Below are positions 7,477 to 18,292 of a stretch of DNA of 64,000 nt, in pieces. The stretch is from positions 496,001-560,000 of the forward strand of contig NZ_RQHT01000012.1 in the NCBI RefSeq assembly GCF_004770905.1, given 5' to 3'. Position 1 is the first letter of the stretch. Each line of letters starts with the position of its first letter. Source of the stretch: Leptospira bandrabouensis (GTDB lineage Bacteria > Spirochaetota > Leptospiria > Leptospirales > Leptospiraceae). Both the position numbers and the translations under genes were made by a program. The notes under the pieces are model-generated. The model had not been told where the DNA came from. It did no database searches and saw only the letters and a program-made list of their open reading frames with translations.

Positions 7477-8922
7477 TTACCCTAGGCTATAAATCCACTG
7501 GTAACCTATACAATATTCAACAGCCTCCCAGATATGTGCTTCCTTGGTTCGGGAGGATAAATCCCAATCGGCAATGGTCCTTGCAAGAGAAATGATTTGT
7601 TTTTTCTTTCGTAAGGACAGTTGTTTGGTTCGGTTTTCTGTGTCTAAAATTTTTTGAATTTTGATTTCTTCATCCTCAGGACTTTTTCTAGTTTTCTGAA
7701 AGGTTACACGCTCTAGTAGAATCTTTTTCATTTTATGTTCTTCTAATTGAATACAACGATCATTTGTCGTTTCGAATAACGTTTGAAAGATGGTAATTCG
7801 ATCTAAAAAAGCTCCGCTAATTTTTTGTAAATACAAACGAATCTTTTGCAAAGAACAATGGCAGGTATGGTGACTATGGTAGTTTCCGCAAGGGCAGGGG
7901 TTTGCGGAGAGCATTAAGGTGAAATCCGTTTTTAATTTAGTTTTTTCGTTCATCCTAACAATTTCTAAATAGGAATCTTCCATAGGCATTCGTAAACTTT
8001 CCAAAATTCGATCTTTAAATTCTAAGGCTTCATCTAAATAAAGAATTCCACCATAAGCTTTGGATATCTCACCAGGTTGGAAAGGTAAACCGCCTCCTAC
8101 AAGTCCTACTTCTGTTGCGGAATGGTGTGGGGCGCGAAAAGGGCGATTGCGACTGGGAATTTCAAAGTCTCCTGCGGAAGTCCAAATGCCTTGCTCGTTT
8201 GGATCTCTCGTTTCTTTCGGAGGAAGTAAAGATTCTAGCATTCTATGCAACATGGTTTTTCCAGAACCAGGACTTCCGAGGAGTAGGCTATGGTGTCTGC
8301 CAAGAACAGCATACAGAAGACCTTGAAAGGTTTTCATTTGGTAAGGGTCTAAAAAAACTTTTTCCCAGGTTTTCGATTCAGAAACGGGAGGGGGTATCTC
8401 TTGGTTGTGAGGGGAAGACTGGCCTAGATATCTAAGGCCTTCTAAATGGTCCAAAAAATAATATTGGCCTTCCGGCAGGGTTTCTTTTCGTAAAGAAGTG
8501 GGAAGACAAAAAGCAACAGTTTGGTTGTCCCGGTTTTGCCAGAGATAAGGGAGAAGTTCCTGGCCTCCGAGGACCGATCCATCCAAACCAAGTCCACCTA
8601 AAAAAAAGATACGTCCCTCTGGGATTTTGATTTGTTCTGTTGCTTCTAAGATTCCCACGGCAATGGCCAGATCCAAACAAACCATCCGTTTGGGGATATG
8701 GGTGGGTTTTAAATTGATAATGATAGTTTCTAGTGGGAATAGGTAGCCAGATGCCTCTAAAGCCAAACGGATGCGGTCTCTGGACTCTTTTGTGAGTGAA
8801 GTGGCACAACCTAAAATTTGGAAATTCGGGAGACCTCTTCGGATTCCGACTTCTACCTGGATTTCTTTGGTTCCATTCCATTCGTATAACAGACTGCCAA
8901 CTTCAGCTCGTTTGGGACTCAC
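7477..8922 (-). CDS. comM: ComM/YifB family AAA+ ATPase (Mg-chelatase-like)
   Basis: 481 residues, GTG start. The N-terminal ChlI-like domain has GLPNFQILG, LALEASGYLFP and LDLAIAVGIL; the AAA+ domain has Walker A GSPGSGKT, RAPHHSATEVGLVGGG and Walker B GILYLDEALEF. A SANPCPCG motif with further Cys/His pairs and a C-terminal helical lid complete the family pattern. ComM is a branch-migration helicase supporting natural transformation in Vibrio and Haemophilus. It lies convergent to the cluster on its left, beside yraN, a frequent neighbour. Confidence 0.93.
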   Translation of the reverse strand: MSPKRAEVGSLLYEWNGTKEIQVEVGIRRGLPNFQILGCATSLTKESRDRIRLALEASGYLFPLETIIINLKPTHIPKRMVCLDLAIAVGILEATEQIKIPEGRIFFLGGLGLDGSVLGGQELLPYLWQNRDNQTVAFCLPTSLRKETLPEGQYYFLDHLEGLRYLGQSSPHNQEIPPPVSESKTWEKVFLDPYQMKTFQGLLYAVLGRHHSLLLGSPGSGKTMLHRMLESLLPPKETRDPNEQGIWTSAGDFEIPSRNRPFRAPHHSATEVGLVGGGLPFQPGEISKAYGGILYLDEALEFKDRILESLRMPMEDSYLEIVRMNEKTKLKTDFTLMLSANPCPCGNYHSHHTCHCSLQKIRLYLQKISGAFLDRITIFQTLFETTNDRCIQLEEHKMKKILLERVTFQKTRKSPEDEEIKIQKILDTENRTKQLSLRKKKQIISLARTIADWDLSSRTKEAHIWEAVEYCIGYQWIYSLG

Positions 8923-9018
8923 AAACCAATAGGGGTATGTTTCTTATCTTTTGGGCCAAAAAATAAAAAAGACTTTTCATAATTGAGGCATCATGGTGAC
9001 TTTTCCTCAGAGTTTGCT

Positions 9019-9411
9019 TTGAATTGTAGTGTCATTCGTGTAATTCCCCTCGTCCTTCTCCTTGTGTTCAGCCATTGTTCCCAAAGGTTGATTAAAAAGG
9101 AAAGATTAAGGGAAATCAATGAATACTATGATGGAAAAACCTATTCCTTACAAGAAGAGATCAAGTTCTCGGAAACAGAAGTTTGGAAGAAAGGGACCTT
9201 GGTGAAGATTTATATCGAATCCACCCCCTCACTTTTGAAATTGAAGGTGTATCCAATCGCCGAGTCTAGAGAATCTTCTGTGGGAAAATTGGCTGCCTAT
9301 ATCATCAATGATGATGTGAAAAAAAAGCAGTATGACCTGGAAGATGTCGAAGAGTGGGTTTCGAAAAAATTCACTCTGGTTGAAACCGGTGTTAAAAAAA
9401 CAAAGAAATAA
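9019..9411 (+). CDS. Lipoprotein at the head of the type II secretion cluster
   Basis: 130 residues from TTG 9019; a TTG at 8983 would add 12 residues before the hydrophobic stretch. The signal peptide is VIPLVLLLVFSHC, with a spirochaete-style lipobox F-S-H-C. The mature part is small, charged and beta-rich, with no recognised domain. Leptospira genomes carry a lipoprotein associated with type II secretion in this position (family knowledge recalled, not checked). It might act as a pilotin-like or assembly lipoprotein. That is inference from position. Confidence 0.65.
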   Translation: MNCSVIRVIPLVLLLVFSHCSQRLIKKERLREINEYYDGKTYSLQEEIKFSETEVWKKGTLVKIYIESTPSLLKLKVYPIAESRESSVGKLAAYIINDDVKKKQYDLEDVEEWVSKKFTLVETGVKKTKK

Positions 9412-9507
9412 AGGTTTGGGAAGTCTCCATTGTTGCAAGTTTTTCGTTTTCATTCTTTCTTTGTTTCTAGTTCAAGATTTCTCCCCCTAATTCCCGATAT
9501 TTTATCT

Positions 9508-10428
9508 GTGAAGATCCTTCGGTTGGTAATCATTTCCCTTTTAGCCCTTTCTACAACTGGGCTTTTGGCCAACCCATTCCAAAAAATTCATTCCGAAATT
9601 AATGAGTCCATTCCAGGAAATGAATCTGCCATGTTTCGTCTTTTTGGTTCCCAATCCCAAGAATCAGAAATTCATAAACTTTTTTCCGTGGGTGTCAACC
9701 CGTCTGGTGAAGAGGAAGAGGTGGAACTGGCTTCTTTGGATCTACCCAAATACATAGATGTATCGCCAGTTGTGAGTAACACCGTCGTCCATGAATCTGG
9801 TATCATCATCAAAAAATACGCAGTCCAAAAAAAAGACAATCTATCAAAGATTGCACGATCCTTTTCTATTGAGTTGGCAAAACTTAAAAAACATAACGGA
9901 CTCACTAGTGACCAGTTGAAGATTGGCCAAGTTTTGGAAGTTCCTGTCCAAGTGAAAAATGCATCCTCTTCTCGAGTCGTTTTAAAAAAGATTTTCATTA
10001 TGCCCGTTCCACAAAGCCGAGTCACATCTCGTTATGGAAGACGTGTAGATCCTTTTAATAAATACAATCGTGTGTATCATACGGGACTTGATCTTGCCGC
10101 TAAAGTGGGAGCACCAGTTCTCTCGGCAGCAGATGGGGAAGTTGTATTTACTGGTCGCAATGGGGGATATGGAAACTCCGTTACGATCCAACACAAAAAT
10201 GGTTATAAAACAGTTTACGCCCACTGTTCTCAGATTTTAGTTGAGGTTGGGGAAACGGTGAAGATGGGTCGTGTGGTTGCCCTTGTCGGAAGGACAGGAA
10301 CAGCAACAGGAGCACATCTGCATTTTGAAGTGTTTCGAAACGGGAAGATTATGAATCCCGAGTCGGCTCTTAGCATCACGGAAAAACAAGTCACTAGGCT
10401 CCCTAAATCTGAAGTAGCTGGAATGTAA
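9508..10428 (+). CDS. LysM - M23 family metallopeptidase
   Basis: 306 residues from GTG 9508, which opens directly on a signal peptide (KILRLVIISLLALSTTGLLA). Starting at TTG 9430 would place 26 residues in front of it. A LysM peptidoglycan-binding repeat (KKYAVQKKDNLSKIARSFS... GQVLEVP) is followed by an M23 domain with SRYGRRVDPF, HTGLDLA, YAHCSQI and the HLHFEVF zinc motif. It should cleave peptidoglycan cross-bridges, or act as an activator if inactive, but the zinc residues look intact. Its place just before gspC suggests it opens the wall for the secretion machine. Confidence 0.88.
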   Translation: MKILRLVIISLLALSTTGLLANPFQKIHSEINESIPGNESAMFRLFGSQSQESEIHKLFSVGVNPSGEEEEVELASLDLPKYIDVSPVVSNTVVHESGIIIKKYAVQKKDNLSKIARSFSIELAKLKKHNGLTSDQLKIGQVLEVPVQVKNASSSRVVLKKIFIMPVPQSRVTSRYGRRVDPFNKYNRVYHTGLDLAAKVGAPVLSAADGEVVFTGRNGGYGNSVTIQHKNGYKTVYAHCSQILVEVGETVKMGRVVALVGRTGTATGAHLHFEVFRNGKIMNPESALSITEKQVTRLPKSEVAGM

Positions 10429-10457
10429 TCGGAGCCGACCTCCGGTTTGTGGGGAGC

Positions 10458-11369
10458 ATGAATTTAATCCTTCAAAGAATCCAATCGAGTCAGTTTTTGA
10501 CATTGATTCCGGCGGTTTTACTTTTTTCCTTTTCTCTTGCCTATCTTTTAAAGTTGGTTTTGCTTCTTTTGTTTTCTACAGAAACAGGAATTAGTGTCGC
10601 GGGTGCCAAACCCAAACAAATGCGCCAAGAAGTGATTTTGGCTGTGAGTACCTATGAAGATATAGTCACAGGAAACCTCATTCGGGGCCAAGTATTCGAT
10701 CCTAATGATGCCACCAAACGCGGGGCAGATGGCACACCCCTTGATCCTGAAATTGCTCAGGACAATGGAGACGATGACCAAATGCTTATCACAGGGACTT
10801 TGTCTGGCCATTGGTCCTTTGCTCGTGTTACCATCCGCGAAAAACAAAACAATGATTCCGAAGAATATGGAACAGGGGAGATGGTCGGTGGCTATAAAGT
10901 CCAGGCCATTGAACAGCATTATGTGGTATTGAAAAAAGGTGGTTTAAGCCTTCGAGTCAATATCGGGGAAACTCCCGCACAAGCCAAAGAACGAATTCGA
11001 CCAAAAGATGCAGCAGCTGTTGCCAATTTGGGACCCTCTAGCCAAACCGTCCAAAAAGTTCTTTCCCGTGAGGACGTGAATCGCAAACTCAAAGATCCGA
11101 ATACTATCTATAAAAATGCAAGGTTTGGCCCACATTTGGTAGACGGAAAGATCGAGGGTTACAAGATCTATCAGGTGGCAAAAGACCATGTCTTTTATGC
11201 TCTCGGTGCACGCGGTGGCGATATCATCAGAAGGGTAAATGGAATGCCACTCAACGAAACAGAGAAAATGTTGGAAATTTGGGGATCGATCAAACAGGCC
11301 CCGAAAATTACAGTGGATTTAGAAAGACAAGGCAAAATAATCACATATGAATTTATCATTCGGAATTAA
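10458..11369 (+). CDS. gspC: Type II secretion protein C with PDZ domain
   Basis: 303 residues from ATG 10458 (GGGGAG just upstream; GTG 10449 is an alternative). One membrane anchor at about 14-41, then a periplasmic HR-like region ([34 protein letters not shown]). The C-terminal PDZ domain contains [20 protein letters not shown] and GDIIRRVNG. GspC links the inner-membrane platform to the GspD secretin. The GspD start lies immediately after its stop. Confidence 0.85.
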   Translation: MNLILQRIQSSQFLTLIPAVLLFSFSLAYLLKLVLLLLFSTETGISVAGAKPKQMRQEVILAVSTYEDIVTGNLIRGQVFDPNDATKRGADGTPLDPEIAQDNGDDDQMLITGTLSGHWSFARVTIREKQNNDSEEYGTGEMVGGYKVQAIEQHYVVLKKGGLSLRVNIGETPAQAKERIRPKDAAAVANLGPSSQTVQKVLSREDVNRKLKDPNTIYKNARFGPHLVDGKIEGYKIYQVAKDHVFYALGARGGDIIRRVNGMPLNETEKMLEIWGSIKQAPKITVDLERQGKIITYEFIIRN

Positions 11370-11370
11370 A

Positions 11371-13137
11371 ATGAGAAATCGTCTTCCTTTAGTAGTACTT
11401 AGTATTTGCCTTTATGTATTTGCGACACCTGGTTTTTCTCAAGAAAAAGGAAAACCAAAGGCCAAAGCGACGTCGCCAGAGCCCGCCAGTTTTACCGCAG
11501 ATTGGAGAGATACAGAACTCAAAGACTTTTTAATGGGGATGAGTGCCATCATCAAAAGAAACATTTTGATTGATGATGCGGTAAAAGGAAAAAAGATAAC
11601 GATCATCTCTCAAAAACGAGTGAAAATCGATGATGCTTACGGGTTTATGAAATCCGTTTTAGAAACGCAAGGGTTTGGTCTGATTGAAGAAAATGATCTG
11701 ATCAAAGTGGTAAAAATAAAAGATGCTCTTGCAAAGTCTCCCATTGTTCGTATAGGAAAAGACCCTGTTTCCGAATCTGAAGTTTCTCTCAACAAAACCA
11801 TCACTCAAATCGTTCCTTTAGAATATTCGAATGCTGCTGAACTCGAACCCATTCTTAAAAGAGTCACATCTCCAGATACTGATATCATCATTCCTAAAAA
11901 CCAAAATACTTTGATCTTTTCAGGTTCAACCTCTGATATTAACAAATTACTGAAGTTAGTTGATAATTTGGATGTACGAGTGGATGGCCCAGGATCCATT
12001 TCCTCTGCAGGTGATATTCATATTTATACTTTAGAATACAATGAAGCAGAAAAGTTGGCGGCCATTTTGGTAAAATTAGATATGCCGGATGCACCAACAG
12101 CGCCGACACAAAGTGGACAACCAGGAGAACCTGGCCCAGATGGAAAACCAAATCCTCCTCCACAACCGGTAGCCCAAGCGCAAAAAATTCCTGGCAAACA
12201 AGATAAAATCAAAGCAGTTGCCCATAAAGAATCTAACTCACTGATTGTCACAGCTTCTCCCCAGGAATGGGAAGAAATTAAAAAAATCATAAAAATTCTG
12301 GATACACCCAGAAAACAAGTGTTACTGGAAGTGCTGATTGTTGAGCTAAGTTCCACTGACCTTAACGATTTTGGTATCGATTGGCGTTACCAAGAACTTG
12401 CGTATGGACAGTTTAACACAGGTCTTGCGGCACAAGGGGGGGTCATCGATAAAAATGGTCGACCCACTAACGTAAATACTTTGTCAGGTTTCTCTCTTGG
12501 ATTCATACGTCGTGGGGGACAACAAATCATTGGTATTTTAAATGCGAACTCGACCAATGAGAATTTTAACGTATTGTCAGCACCTCAGATTTTGACTTTG
12601 GACAACCAAGAAGCAGAGATCAACGTGGGTCAAGATGTTCCTGTGCGAACTCAAAACCGTAACGCTGGTCTCGGTGGTGACAATGCGGTCACTGTGGCAA
12701 ACTTTGAATACCGTCCTACAGGAATTAAACTAAAGTTCACCCCACATATCAATAAAAACAATCGTATCACTTTAGATCTTTACCAAGAGATCAAAAACGT
12801 AGCAGGGATTTCTTCGGAAGCAACAGGGGGAAACCCAACCTTTAACAAACGAGATATTAAAACTACGATCGTTGTGGATAATATCCAGACCATCGTGATT
12901 GGGGGATTACTTTCCAATGACAAACAAAAGAAAGTGCAAAAGATCCCAATTTTAGGGGAGATTCCGTTACTAGGAACACTATTCCGAAGGACTACGAATC
13001 AAAACCGAAAAACCAATTTAATGGTATTTTTAACACCGCATATTCTAGACGACCGTGATAAATCGGATCGTATTACCATCCAAAAGAAAAATGAACAAGA
13101 AAGGATGGTCGACGAACGAGAAAAGAAACTACGATGA
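11371..13137 (+). CDS. gspD: Type II secretion secretin
   Basis: 588 residues from ATG 11371, right after the gspC stop; ATG 11347 in the overlap would only lengthen the signal peptide. The N0 domain ([27 protein letters not shown]) is followed by N1-N3 repeats and the secretin domain ([32 protein letters not shown]-type segment and [15 protein letters not shown] [15 protein letters not shown]). A proline/glycine-rich insert lies at about 240-272 between N-domain repeats. It forms the outer-membrane channel of the system. It overlaps gspE by four bases. Confidence 0.95.
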   Translation: MRNRLPLVVLSICLYVFATPGFSQEKGKPKAKATSPEPASFTADWRDTELKDFLMGMSAIIKRNILIDDAVKGKKITIISQKRVKIDDAYGFMKSVLETQGFGLIEENDLIKVVKIKDALAKSPIVRIGKDPVSESEVSLNKTITQIVPLEYSNAAELEPILKRVTSPDTDIIIPKNQNTLIFSGSTSDINKLLKLVDNLDVRVDGPGSISSAGDIHIYTLEYNEAEKLAAILVKLDMPDAPTAPTQSGQPGEPGPDGKPNPPPQPVAQAQKIPGKQDKIKAVAHKESNSLIVTASPQEWEEIKKIIKILDTPRKQVLLEVLIVELSSTDLNDFGIDWRYQELAYGQFNTGLAAQGGVIDKNGRPTNVNTLSGFSLGFIRRGGQQIIGILNANSTNENFNVLSAPQILTLDNQEAEINVGQDVPVRTQNRNAGLGGDNAVTVANFEYRPTGIKLKFTPHINKNNRITLDLYQEIKNVAGISSEATGGNPTFNKRDIKTTIVVDNIQTIVIGGLLSNDKQKKVQKIPILGEIPLLGTLFRRTTNQNRKTNLMVFLTPHILDDRDKSDRITIQKKNEQERMVDEREKKLR

Positions 13138-14810
13138 GAAAGAGTTTAGGCCAAATCCTTTTAGAAGATGGGATCCTTACCATTAAGGATCTTGAAGATA
13201 TTTCCAAACAACAGGAAAAAACAAATCTTCCCATCACTCATATCATCCAAAAAAAAGGTCTCGCTTCCGAAACTGATATTTTAAAAGCACTTGCAAAACT
13301 CCACCGTATGGAGTTTATCGACAAACTAGAGTTTGTTGGTAACGAAGATGTATTTGGCAAAATTCCCTTAAAACTTGTCCAACGCTCTAAAATTGTACCA
13401 GTTTCAGTCAAAGGCAAAAAGGTGGTAGTTGCCACTTGTGATCCGACAGATCTTCATCCAATGGATGATATGAGATCCTTCCTAAAAGGATACGAAATCC
13501 AGTTCGTTCTTGCCACCGAAAACGAAATTATGAGAATCATCCATTCTCAATTCGACAAAACTACTGCCGAAGCCAAAGAGATGATGGATGAGATGGATGG
13601 AAGTTTTGGGGATCTCTCCGATGCTTTTGAGTCCGATGCACTAGATTTATCCAATGAAGCTCCCATCATCAAGATGGTGAATGTAATTTTGTCACAGGCA
13701 GTATCGGAAAGAGCCTCCGATATTCACGTGGAACCCTTTGAAAAATCCGTTGTGGTTCGTTATCGTGTAGATGGGGTTTTACAAAAAGTTCTCAGTCCAC
13801 CTAAGTCTTATTTGGCGGGTATTTCTACACGTATCAAAATCATGTCGAATTTAAATATTGCGGAAAACCGTTTGCCGCAAGATGGACGGATTAAACTTCG
13901 GTTAGCTGGGAAAGATGTGGATGTTCGGGTTTCTATCATCCCTTGTCAGTTTGGAGAACGTATTGTAATGCGTATTCTAAACAAAACAGACCAAAAGTAT
14001 TCCATTGAAACTATGGGTTTTAATAAAGAAATCCTAAATGATTTTAAACATTTAATCTATAAACCTTATGGAATTATTTTGGTAACAGGTCCCACAGGTT
14101 CTGGTAAATCAACGACACTCTATTCTGCACTTTCTGAAATTAATACCGAAGAACGAAATATCATTACTTGCGAAGATCCGGTGGAATACCAAATGGATGG
14201 AATTTCCCAGATGCAAATGAATGAAAAAATTGGGCTTACCTTTGCTGCTGGTTTACGTTCGATCCTTCGTCAAGATCCGGATGTTGTGATGGTGGGGGAG
14301 ATCCGTGATGAGGAAACGGCAAGGATTGCCATCCAAGCTTCCCTTACAGGTCACTTAGTGTTTTCCACCTTACACACCAACGATGCTTCATCGGCTGTCA
14401 CAAGGCTTGTGGATATGGGGATTGAACCATATCTCATCACAAGTTCTGTGTTAGGTTTTATGGCCCAAAGACTTGTTCGGGTCATTTGTAAGGATTGTAA
14501 AACATCATACAAACCAACCGATAAAGACCTAGCCGGTCTTGGAATCCAAAGAAAAGAATTAAAAAATGGTGTTTTATACAGGGGAAAGGGTTGTGCTTCT
14601 TGTCTAAATTCCGGATACAAAGGCCGAACTGGTTTGTATGAACTTCTCACCATGAACGATGAAATCAAACGTGCCATTTTGCAAGGGGCAGATGCCAATC
14701 GAATTAAAGAAATCGCTTTGAAAAATGGTCTTTCGACTTTGCAGGAATACGGCAAATTTAAGGTGATCGAAGGTGTTACGACTCCAGAAGAGGTCCTTCG
14801 GGTTTCTTAA
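13134..14810 (+). CDS. gspE: Type II secretion ATPase
   Basis: 558 residues. An N-terminal MshEN-type domain begins [20 protein letters not shown], a fold that binds c-di-GMP in some relatives. The ATPase core has SDIHVEPFE, Walker [10 protein letters not shown] at about 318-326, the Asp box, Walker [17 protein letters not shown] and the His box [13 protein letters not shown]. Two CxxC pairs near 451 and 487 form the zinc finger. It powers pseudopilus assembly. It sits between gspD and gspF in the operon. Confidence 0.96.
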   Translation: MRKSLGQILLEDGILTIKDLEDISKQQEKTNLPITHIIQKKGLASETDILKALAKLHRMEFIDKLEFVGNEDVFGKIPLKLVQRSKIVPVSVKGKKVVVATCDPTDLHPMDDMRSFLKGYEIQFVLATENEIMRIIHSQFDKTTAEAKEMMDEMDGSFGDLSDAFESDALDLSNEAPIIKMVNVILSQAVSERASDIHVEPFEKSVVVRYRVDGVLQKVLSPPKSYLAGISTRIKIMSNLNIAENRLPQDGRIKLRLAGKDVDVRVSIIPCQFGERIVMRILNKTDQKYSIETMGFNKEILNDFKHLIYKPYGIILVTGPTGSGKSTTLYSALSEINTEERNIITCEDPVEYQMDGISQMQMNEKIGLTFAAGLRSILRQDPDVVMVGEIRDEETARIAIQASLTGHLVFSTLHTNDASSAVTRLVDMGIEPYLITSSVLGFMAQRLVRVICKDCKTSYKPTDKDLAGLGIQRKELKNGVLYRGKGCASCLNSGYKGRTGLYELLTMNDEIKRAILQGADANRIKEIALKNGLSTLQEYGKFKVIEGVTTPEEVLRVS

Positions 14811-14815
14811 TTTTT

Positions 14816-16042
14816 ATGCCACTCTTTACATACGTCGCATTCAATAAAAAGGGCAAAGAAGAAAAAAATATTATCGACGCCCCAAATTTGCAAGCGGCGC
14901 GTAACAAACTAAAGGCGAAAGGTCTTTACGTTCGATCAATCCAGGAAGATAGAGAAAAAGAAGAGAGGGAACTATTTCCTTTTTTATCTAAATTATTATA
15001 TCGGATTCCCAGAAAAGAAGTGGGACTATTTTGTAAACAGTTAGGAACTCTTCTTGGTGCCGGAATTCCTCTAGATAAATGTTTGTTATCGATCATTGAC
15101 CAAGTAGAGAATATTTACTTCAAAAAAGTTTTGATTGAGATGCGAGCGGACATCACAGAGGGAATGAGTCTTTCTGAGTCCATGAAAAAACATAAAACTG
15201 TTTTTCCTGACCAATACCCCAGTTTGATTTCTGTTGGTGAATCGACAGGAAATTACGAAAACACCTTACATCGTTTAGCGGAACTAGAAGAAAAATCCTC
15301 TGAATTAAAATCTAAAGTCCAAGTGGCGATGATTTATCCCATGATTATGGGTTTACTTTCACTTGGTGTATCTATCTTCCTACTCGTTGTAGTAATTCCG
15401 CAAATTGAACAGTTGTTTGCTTCTTTTGATGCGAAACTTCCTCTACTCACAAGAGCTGTGATATTTTTATCTTATGTTTTAACCAATTATTGGTTTTTTA
15501 TTTTGGGAGCCCTTGCTGCTGGTTTTCTTGGATTTATGAAATGGAAAAGTTCCGGGGAAGGGAAAAAAACTTGGGATAAATTTCTTTTAAGATTACCCGT
15601 GATTGGAACTTTACTTAGAAAAATTTTAGTTTCTAACTTTGCAAGAAACCTATCGATCCTTCTTTTAAACCGAGTGCCACTCATTGTGTCTTTGAATATT
15701 GTATCTGATGTTGTGGGCCATACTGTTTTTAAGGAAGAAATTGCCTCTGCCATCGTCAAAATTAAAGAGGGGGGAAAACTTTCTGACTCTTTACAAGGGT
15801 CGCAAGTCCTTTCGCAGATGGTTCTTGGGATGCTCAGTGCCGGGGAAGCCTCTGATAAGGTCCCCGAAATGATGAATAAACTCTCGGAAATCTATGAATC
15901 CGAGGTGGATACGGCAATAAAATCTTTGACCCAATCATTAGAACCAATGATGATCATTGTAATGGGTGGAATTATTTTTACCATTATGGCGGCGATTATG
16001 ACGCCAATGTACAAACTAACTCAAGAAATCCAGGGGATGTAG
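14816..16042 (+). CDS. gspF: Type II secretion inner-membrane platform protein
   Basis: 408 residues with two T2SSF domains of about 120 residues, each with the E-G-x-S-L-S-E-S style motif (EGMSLSESMKKH, EGGKLSDSLQGS). There are three hydrophobic segments, near 175-200, 220-243 and 380-402. The length and layout match GspF, which turns with the ATPase to build the pseudopilus. It begins five bases after gspE. Confidence 0.95.
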   Translation: MPLFTYVAFNKKGKEEKNIIDAPNLQAARNKLKAKGLYVRSIQEDREKEERELFPFLSKLLYRIPRKEVGLFCKQLGTLLGAGIPLDKCLLSIIDQVENIYFKKVLIEMRADITEGMSLSESMKKHKTVFPDQYPSLISVGESTGNYENTLHRLAELEEKSSELKSKVQVAMIYPMIMGLLSLGVSIFLLVVVIPQIEQLFASFDAKLPLLTRAVIFLSYVLTNYWFFILGALAAGFLGFMKWKSSGEGKKTWDKFLLRLPVIGTLLRKILVSNFARNLSILLLNRVPLIVSLNIVSDVVGHTVFKEEIASAIVKIKEGGKLSDSLQGSQVLSQMVLGMLSAGEASDKVPEMMNKLSEIYESEVDTAIKSLTQSLEPMMIIVMGGIIFTIMAAIMTPMYKLTQEIQGM

Positions 16043-16047
16043 AGTTT

Positions 16048-16509
16048 ATGAAAACTAAAGGGAAACACAGAAAGATTCGTGAGGGATTAACTCTAATTGA
16101 GATTACCGTGGTAATGCTCATTTTAGGATCACTTATGGCAATTCTTTACTCCAGTATTGGAAACAGGGGTGAAGGCGAAAAAAAATTGAAGCTGAAAAAT
16201 GATAGTGCGGTTCTAAAAACTGCATTGGAAAGATATTTAGAAGTGTATGATAAATATCCATCCGAAGAACAAGGTTTACAAGCTTTAATTGAAAAACCGG
16301 ATGATGATAAAATTGGCGATGATTACGAACCTATTGTTCGTGAAAAAGCAGTTTTAAAGGACCCGTGGAAAACTCCTTACGTATTAAAGTTTGAAGGAGC
16401 CGTCCCTCAAATTCTTACATTAGGTGAAGATAAAAAAGAAGGTGGAGAAGGAAAAAATAAAGATTTTAATATCCTTTCACCGGATGATTACCCGGCAGCC
16501 TTCCGATAA
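16048..16509 (+). CDS. gspG: Major pseudopilin
   Basis: 153 residues. The prepilin leader ends EG/LTLIEITVVMLILGSLMAIL; cleavage after Gly and N-methylation by a GspO-type peptidase is expected, but no such gene is in this window. The globular part has the YPSEEQGLQALIEKP signature of major pseudopilins and DPWKTPYV. Compared with proteobacterial GspG it has an acidic-lysine C-terminal insertion. It starts five bases after gspF. Confidence 0.94.
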   Translation: MKTKGKHRKIREGLTLIEITVVMLILGSLMAILYSSIGNRGEGEKKLKLKNDSAVLKTALERYLEVYDKYPSEEQGLQALIEKPDDDKIGDDYEPIVREKAVLKDPWKTPYVLKFEGAVPQILTLGEDKKEGGEGKNKDFNILSPDDYPAAFR

Positions 16510-16519
16510 AATTTCGGTT

Positions 16520-17116
16520 GTGAAAACCAAACGGAAATTACGCGACGGTCTCACTCTGATTGAGATTGCCGTGGTAATTTCCATCCTTGGTCTGATTATG
16601 GTGATTGTCGGAGGATCTCTTCGTAACCTAATCATTCCATCAACAGAAGACATTGCTGTTAAATTACAGGAATCTTTTAAATTCGGATACAACAAAGCTC
16701 AGTTAACAAACCAAGCAGTTCTTTTCAAATACGATTTTGAGAAAAGGGAATACCAATTTTTTCTTTTAAAGAGAGAAGAAGGTGGTCTGGAAGAAGAACC
16801 AATTTTAAAAAAATCCACACTCCCATTTTATTCCAAAATTGTGAAAGTGCGGGATTTAAATGGAAAACCTAGGTCGGAAGGAAAATTACATATTGTTTTT
16901 ACCCCGCAAGGTACCACGACCGATTTATTTTTATATGTCGGATCTGATACAGAAATTAAAAGAACCATTCAAATTTACCGGTATGGTGGAAAATTCAAAA
17001 TCCATAAAACAGAATATTTTCCAGAACCAGAAACAACTCCCATTCAAAAAGTTTCTTATGGCCTCGATGAACGTGATGAACAAGTAGATTCCAATGCAAA
17101 ACCTCAGTCGAAGTAA
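16520..17116 (+). CDS. gspH: Minor pseudopilin H
   Basis: 198 residues from GTG 16520, which gives a leader VKTKRKLRDG/LTLIEIAVV nearly matching that of gspG. Earlier in-frame ATGs at 16424 and 16484 would lie inside gspG and give an overlong leader. One N-terminal hydrophobic helix is followed by a GspH-like globular part. It overlaps gspI by 23 bases. The assignment among the minor pseudopilins rests mainly on order and size. Confidence 0.85.
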   Translation: MKTKRKLRDGLTLIEIAVVISILGLIMVIVGGSLRNLIIPSTEDIAVKLQESFKFGYNKAQLTNQAVLFKYDFEKREYQFFLLKREEGGLEEEPILKKSTLPFYSKIVKVRDLNGKPRSEGKLHIVFTPQGTTTDLFLYVGSDTEIKRTIQIYRYGGKFKIHKTEYFPEPETTPIQKVSYGLDERDEQVDSNAKPQSK

Positions 17117-17621
17117 ACTAAATTCACGAGGATTCACTCTCTTTGAAGTTACAATCGCTATGGCTATGGCTGCGATGGTGATGACTTATACCTATTCTTT
17201 GATTGCGGAAGGAATCTCTTATCAGAAAAAAGCAGTTTTGCTGGCGAATGCAGTACACCTTGCCAAAATAAAAATGGCACAAGTGGATTCCTCCACCACT
17301 ATGCAAACGGATACAACTCGCGGCTCAATTGATGCCTTTCCTGGATATACCTTCGAAACTGAAATTAAAGAAGAAGAAATGGATCTTCTCAAACTTGCTG
17401 GCGGACCTAATGCCGATGAACTTCGAAAAAAAGCACCTAAGGATATGTTAGGTGATAAAGACGTTGGATTCAGTGATCTTATGAAAAAAAGAGGTCAGAA
17501 AAAAAGTTTTGAGACCGGGGGAGTTCTTAAAGTATTTAGAGTTAAGGTTTCTATCTTTTATATGGATGGGAATAAAAAAGAAACCTATAGTGTGGAAACA
17601 TTCAGGAGTACAAAATACTAA
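17094..17621 (+). CDS. gspI: Minor pseudopilin I
   Basis: 175 residues with the prepilin motif RG/FTLFEVTIAMAMAAMVMTY, the helical stretch containing AVHLAKIKM typical of GspI, and a C-terminal strand V-K-V-S-I-F-Y. GspI nucleates the pseudopilus tip with J and K. Its stop and the gspJ start share one base (TAATG). Confidence 0.87.
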   Translation: MQNLSRSKLNSRGFTLFEVTIAMAMAAMVMTYTYSLIAEGISYQKKAVLLANAVHLAKIKMAQVDSSTTMQTDTTRGSIDAFPGYTFETEIKEEEMDLLKLAGGPNADELRKKAPKDMLGDKDVGFSDLMKKRGQKKSFETGGVLKVFRVKVSIFYMDGNKKETYSVETFRSTKY

Positions 17622-18292
17622 TGACAGCTTTGTGTTTCAACATTGTCGATCAGGGGAAATCAAAATTCCGCAAAGGGTTTACCTTGGTAGAAATCTCCAT
17701 AGTCGTGATGATTATGGCAGTGATTTTCACGGGAATTTTTTCTGTTTTTTATACGGCCAATAAAATCTCCAAAAAAGGTGCTTCCAATAAAGGTGCCAAT
17801 AGAAAGGACATTTTATACGCTATGGAGAACATAAGAGGAACTCTTGCCCGTACTTATTTTATCGATAACCAAAAGCGAATTTTATTTGTAGGGAAACAAG
17901 ACGGTGTGACTGGATCAAGGAATGATCGAGTTGTGTTCGCTACATCGAATCCTAATTCGGAAGAAGAAGGACAAGCTTCTGTCAGGGAAGTTTCTTTTTA
18001 TTTGCGTAAAATGCCTAATCCAAAAATGGAAGGTTTGTCTTATTTAATTCGCAGGGAAGACGAAATGATCGACACCTTTCCTACGCAAGGTGGCGTGGAA
18101 CATGTGTTACTTGAAAATGTAAAAAGTTTTCAGATGAAATTTTCGGAACGTGGAGATAAATGGGTAGACGATTGGAATTCTAGGACCGCAAAAAAAATTC
18201 CAAGGCTCATTCGATTTGAAATTATATCACTAGTGGGGAATGCCTTTGTTAAATATGAATCGCTTGCGCATCCAGTCATTCTCTTCAAATAA
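17621..18292 (+). CDS. gspJ: Minor pseudopilin J
   Basis: 223 residues. The prepilin motif KG/FTLVEISIVVMIMAVIFTGIF is 18 residues in; the body has the GspJ-like layout with the SFYLRKMPNP and LIRREDEMIDT segments. Expected to form the tip complex with GspI and GspK. It overlaps gspK by 53 bases, the longest overlap in the operon. Confidence 0.86.
   Translation: MTALCFNIVDQGKSKFRKGFTLVEISIVVMIMAVIFTGIFSVFYTANKISKKGASNKGANRKDILYAMENIRGTLARTYFIDNQKRILFVGKQDGVTGSRNDRVVFATSNPNSEEEGQASVREVSFYLRKMPNPKMEGLSYLIRREDEMIDTFPTQGGVEHVLLENVKSFQMKFSERGDKWVDDWNSRTAKKIPRLIRFEIISLVGNAFVKYESLAHPVILFK

Noticed and set aside
8432..8881. Minus-strand open frame of 149 codons inside comM
   Set aside because: It is a shadow of the comM coding frame, with no ribosome binding site and unlikely composition.
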